The notes below the pieces were generated by a model. That model saw only the letters and a program-made list of their open reading frames with translations, had not been told where the DNA came from and made no database searches. DNA of 64,000 nucleotides from the NCBI RefSeq assembly GCF_004134825.1, contig NZ_SDPN01000013.1, positions 33,297 through 97,296 of the forward strand, written 5' to 3'. This document shows positions 60,948 through 64,000 of this stretch, in pieces (the first letter of the stretch is position 1; each line of letters opens with the position of its first letter). Made by a program: the position numbers and the translations under genes. This stretch comes from Agromyces albus. Lineage in GTDB: Bacteria > Actinomycetota > Actinomycetes > Actinomycetales > Microbacteriaceae.

Positions 60948-62027
60948 GTGACGAGCTTGACGGATGCCCCGCGAATCGGCCTCGGCATGCCCAGAGTCCC
61001 GGGCGTGCGCGGCCGGCTCAAGGATATCCCGGTCCCCGGACACAAGCGCGTGCTGCTCGCAGCGCCCCGCGGCTACTGCGCCGGCGTCGACCGCGCGGTG
61101 ATCGCCGTCGAGAAGGCCCTCGAGCACTACGGCGCGCCGGTCTACGTGCGCAAGCAGATCGTGCACAACATCCACGTCGTCACCGAGCTCGAGCAGCAGG
61201 GAGCCATCTTCGTCGACGAGGTCGACGAGGTTCCCGAGGGCGCGCACATCGTCTTCAGCGCGCACGGCGTCTCGCCGGCAGTCGTGAACGCGGCCGCCGA
61301 TCGCGGCCTGCACGCGATCGACGCGACCTGCCCGCTCGTCACGAAGGTGCACCGCGAGGCTGTTCGCTTCGCCCGCGACGACTTCGAGATCCTGCTCATC
61401 GGCCATGAAGGGCACGAGGAGGTCGAGGGCACCGCCGGTGAAGCTCCCGATCACGTCACCCTCGTCGGCAGCCCCGACGAGGTGGCGAACATCGAGGTTC
61501 GCGACCCCGACAAGGTCGTGTGGCTCTCGCAGACCACGCTCTCGGTCGACGAGACGATGGAGACCGTGCGGCGCTTGCGCGAGCGGTTCCCGAACCTCCA
61601 AGACCCGCCGTCCGACGACATCTGCTACGCCACCCAGAACCGCCAGGTCGCGATCAAGAAGGTCGCGCAGAACGCCGACCTCGTGATCGTCGTGGGCTCG
61701 GCCAACAGCTCCAACAGTGTTCGGCTCGTCGAAGTGGCGCTCGAGTACGGCGCCAAGGCCGCCTACCGCGTCGACTACGCGAGCGAGGTCAGGCAGGAAT
61801 GGCTCGACGGCGTCGAGACGGTCGGCGTGACGAGCGGGGCATCCGTGCCCGAAGAGCTCGTGCAGGAGCTGCTCGCCGCGCTCGCCGACGCCGGCTACGG
61901 CGAGGTCGCCGAGGTCAAGACGGCCGAGGAAGACCTGATCTTCTCGCTCCCGAAGGAGCTGCGCAACGACCTCGCCGGCAACCGCGACGCGCGGGCGCTC
62001 GGCGGCCGGGCGCGCAGCGACCAGTAG
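60948..62027 (+). CDS. ispH: 4-hydroxy-3-methylbut-2-enyl diphosphate reductase
   Basis: The last step of the MEP path, making IPP and DMAPP for isoprenoids (used by uppS in this window). The 4Fe-4S cluster cysteines are Cys44 ([11 protein letters not shown]), Cys128 ([11 protein letters not shown]) and Cys226 ([10 protein letters not shown]). Histidines in [10 protein letters not shown] and SAHGVSP contact the diphosphate, and [16 protein letters not shown] is the third-domain loop. 359 aa, with about 30 extra N-terminal residues. GTG start, leaderless, divergent from xseA. Confidence 0.95.
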   Translation: MTSLTDAPRIGLGMPRVPGVRGRLKDIPVPGHKRVLLAAPRGYCAGVDRAVIAVEKALEHYGAPVYVRKQIVHNIHVVTELEQQGAIFVDEVDEVPEGAHIVFSAHGVSPAVVNAAADRGLHAIDATCPLVTKVHREAVRFARDDFEILLIGHEGHEEVEGTAGEAPDHVTLVGSPDEVANIEVRDPDKVVWLSQTTLSVDETMETVRRLRERFPNLQDPPSDDICYATQNRQVAIKKVAQNADLVIVVGSANSSNSVRLVEVALEYGAKAAYRVDYASEVRQEWLDGVETVGVTSGASVPEELVQELLAALADAGYGEVAEVKTAEEDLIFSLPKELRNDLAGNRDARALGGRARSDQ

Positions 62028-62054
62028 CCGACCACAACGGTCAGCCGTTCGCAC

Positions 62055-62690
62055 TCACGGTGCGGACGTCGGCGAGCCCACCGAACGCAGGAACTCGTAG
62101 AGCGCCGGATCGCTGGCGAACACGATCAGGCCGACGATCGTGACCACGATGAATGCCACGACACCCGCGAGGAGCGGGATCCACCACGACACGGCGCCTG
62201 CCCGCATTCGCGCACGCGACCACACGAGCGCGCCCGCCAACAGCAGGAGCTGCGCCGCCACGCCGATCGCAATGGCCGCAGGCACAGCCGGCCCGGGCGT
62301 GAACGCGGGCGGGACCGCGTCGGAGCCGAACATCGCCGCGGCCATCCGGGCGGACTCGACCGCGGTCGACGGCAGGACGATCATCGAGAAGGAGTTGTAG
62401 GCGGCCCCGAACACGCCGACGACCAGCAGCATGATCGTGATCACCCGGTCGACGGGGCGAGCGGGGCGAGCGGATGCCGCGACGGGCGGCGGCAGAGGCG
62501 TGGCCATCTGCGGCGCCGGGTCGGACGTGCGCTGATCGGCGGGAGGCTGCCAGCTCCAGCCCTCGGGGGCGTATTCGCCGTACTGCGGACGAGGGCGCTC
62601 GTCGCGCGAAGGCGCCGGGGAGGCGTCGCCGCGCGCGGCACCGCGACCGTCCGACTCATCGGACGGCCGGGCGGCACCGTGCTGCGACAT
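62055..62690 (-). CDS. DUF6264-like membrane protein, 211 aa
   Basis: A four-helix membrane protein of unknown role. The N-terminal 75 residues are hydrophilic, rich in Asp/Arg/Pro, with PRPQYGEYAPEGWSW, which resembles the start of DUF6264 proteins of Microbacteriaceae (from memory, moderate confidence). Helices lie near residues 82-105, 135-155, 165-190 and possibly one short one. ATG 62690 comes 8 nt after the fba stop, so it is in the fba transcript. No ligand or catalytic motif. Confidence 0.65.
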   Translation of the reverse strand: MSQHGAARPSDESDGRGAARGDASPAPSRDERPRPQYGEYAPEGWSWQPPADQRTSDPAPQMATPLPPPVAASARPARPVDRVITIMLLVVGVFGAAYNSFSMIVLPSTAVESARMAAAMFGSDAVPPAFTPGPAVPAAIAIGVAAQLLLLAGALVWSRARMRAGAVSWWIPLLAGVVAFIVVTIVGLIVFASDPALYEFLRSVGSPTSAP

Positions 62691-62698
62691 CCGGGGCC

Positions 62699-63730
<1,032 letters not shown>

Positions 63731-63764
63731 GGTGCTCCTTCAAGGCGACGGTGGGTTCGCCACG

Positions 63765-63770
63765 AGTCTA
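63765..63770 (-). promoter_or_regulatory. -10 box for fba
   Basis: TAGACT on the minus strand; leader of about 28 nt before the Shine-Dalgarno-bearing ATG at 63730. Confidence 0.5.
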
Positions 63771-63854
63771 ACGACTTGCCGCTGGGGAGTTACCGGGCGG
63801 TGCCAAGCGGTGACCGCTGTGCCGCTTGCCAGCCGGCTGCGCCAAGATTGCGGG

Positions 63855-64000
63855 ATGCGAATCGGACCCGACGAGAGCCCAGCGGCGACGGATGCCGCGG
63901 CGCCGGCCGTTCCCGAATACGTGCGCGCCGCGCTCCTGCGCGCCGTCGAAGCGGCGGCGGGCGCCGCGAGGCCGCTCGTCGGGCACCGGGACCCGCACGC
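63855..64000 (+). CDS. Start of an unidentified gene, cut by window edge
   Basis: An open frame from ATG 63855 to the right edge, about 48 residues, divergent from fba. The visible part is Ala/Pro-rich and then helical (EYVRAALLRAVEAAAG), with no family signature. The frame has the G/C third-position pattern of real genes here. It may be a short gene start or an extension of a longer protein beyond the window. Confidence 0.4.
   Translation, partial: MRIGPDESPAATDAAAPAVPEYVRAALLRAVEAAAGAARPLVGHRDPH

Noticed and set aside
59583..62054. An open frame of over 800 codons running on the minus strand across ispH
   Set aside because: Its upper two thirds are antisense to ispH, which has a full set of cluster cysteines and its own promoter. 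The real xseA starts at 60899 with a good ribosome site.

Overview
This window reads as chromosomal DNA of a high-GC actinobacterium, most likely Microbacteriaceae (Agromyces-like; family is an inference). The grounds are G/C-dominated third codon positions, the glmU-prs, eno-divIC-DUF501, DUF4307-greA and trhA-uppS neighbourhoods, a DUF222/HNH protein, DUF4245 and DUF6264 families, and many genes whose start codon lies 6-7 nt after a TANNNT -10 box (leaderless mRNAs). I see no phage, insertion sequence, plasmid function or CRISPR array. Almost all long ORFs antisense to the listed genes are shadows of high-GC codon bias.

Layout. 1-8.9 kb: partial aldo/keto reductase divergent from an ArsR regulator with a 30-bp operator-like palindrome, an ABC-F ATPase, the methionine importer metQNI, a hypothetical gene, a DUF222/HNH protein and a MarR regulator. 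9-13.8 kb: tRNA-Gln abutting glmU, then prs, an acyl-CoA synthetase and an HTH protein in one overlapping run. 13.8-24.5 kb: gnd with two small downstream genes, rplY (L25/Ctc) behind a long leader, pth, RNase HI with a C-terminal add-on, mfd, an NhaB-type Na+/H+ antiporter and mazG. 24.5-31.8 kb: NTF2-like protein, hisS, eno, divIC/ftsB, DUF501, a membrane-anchored subtilase, a type II NADH dehydrogenase and an unusual tRNA with a UAA anticodon.

31.8-44.1 kb is the more accessory part: a B3/4 (PheRS editing-like) protein coupled to a DMT exporter and divergent from a MocR regulator; a secreted protein with a DD-peptidase-like zinc site and FG-GAP/VCBS repeats behind a Ppx/GppA phosphatase; a translationally coupled TetR-MFS-alanine-racemase-like-lactone-oxidase operon that carries the only in-frame TTA codon I found; and a TetR-ABC exporter operon.

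44.2-64 kb is mostly housekeeping: lemA-htpX, a YcaQ/AlkX-type glycosylase, an AI-2E family transporter coupled to threonine dehydratase, greA, DUF4307, hemolysin III, uppS, a class V aminotransferase, a PIN-PhoH ATPase behind a structured leader, an ArsR-SRPBCC pair with a perfect operator palindrome, fumC, carbonic anhydrase, DUF4245, xseB-xseA, ispH, DUF6264, fba and a truncated gene at the right edge.

The window joins nucleotide-sugar and cell-wall precursor supply (glmU, prs, uppS, ispH), central carbon enzymes (gnd, eno, fba, fumC), translation factors (hisS, pth, rplY, tRNAs), DNA repair (mfd, xseAB, AlkX-like) and several one-component regulators next to the genes they probably control.
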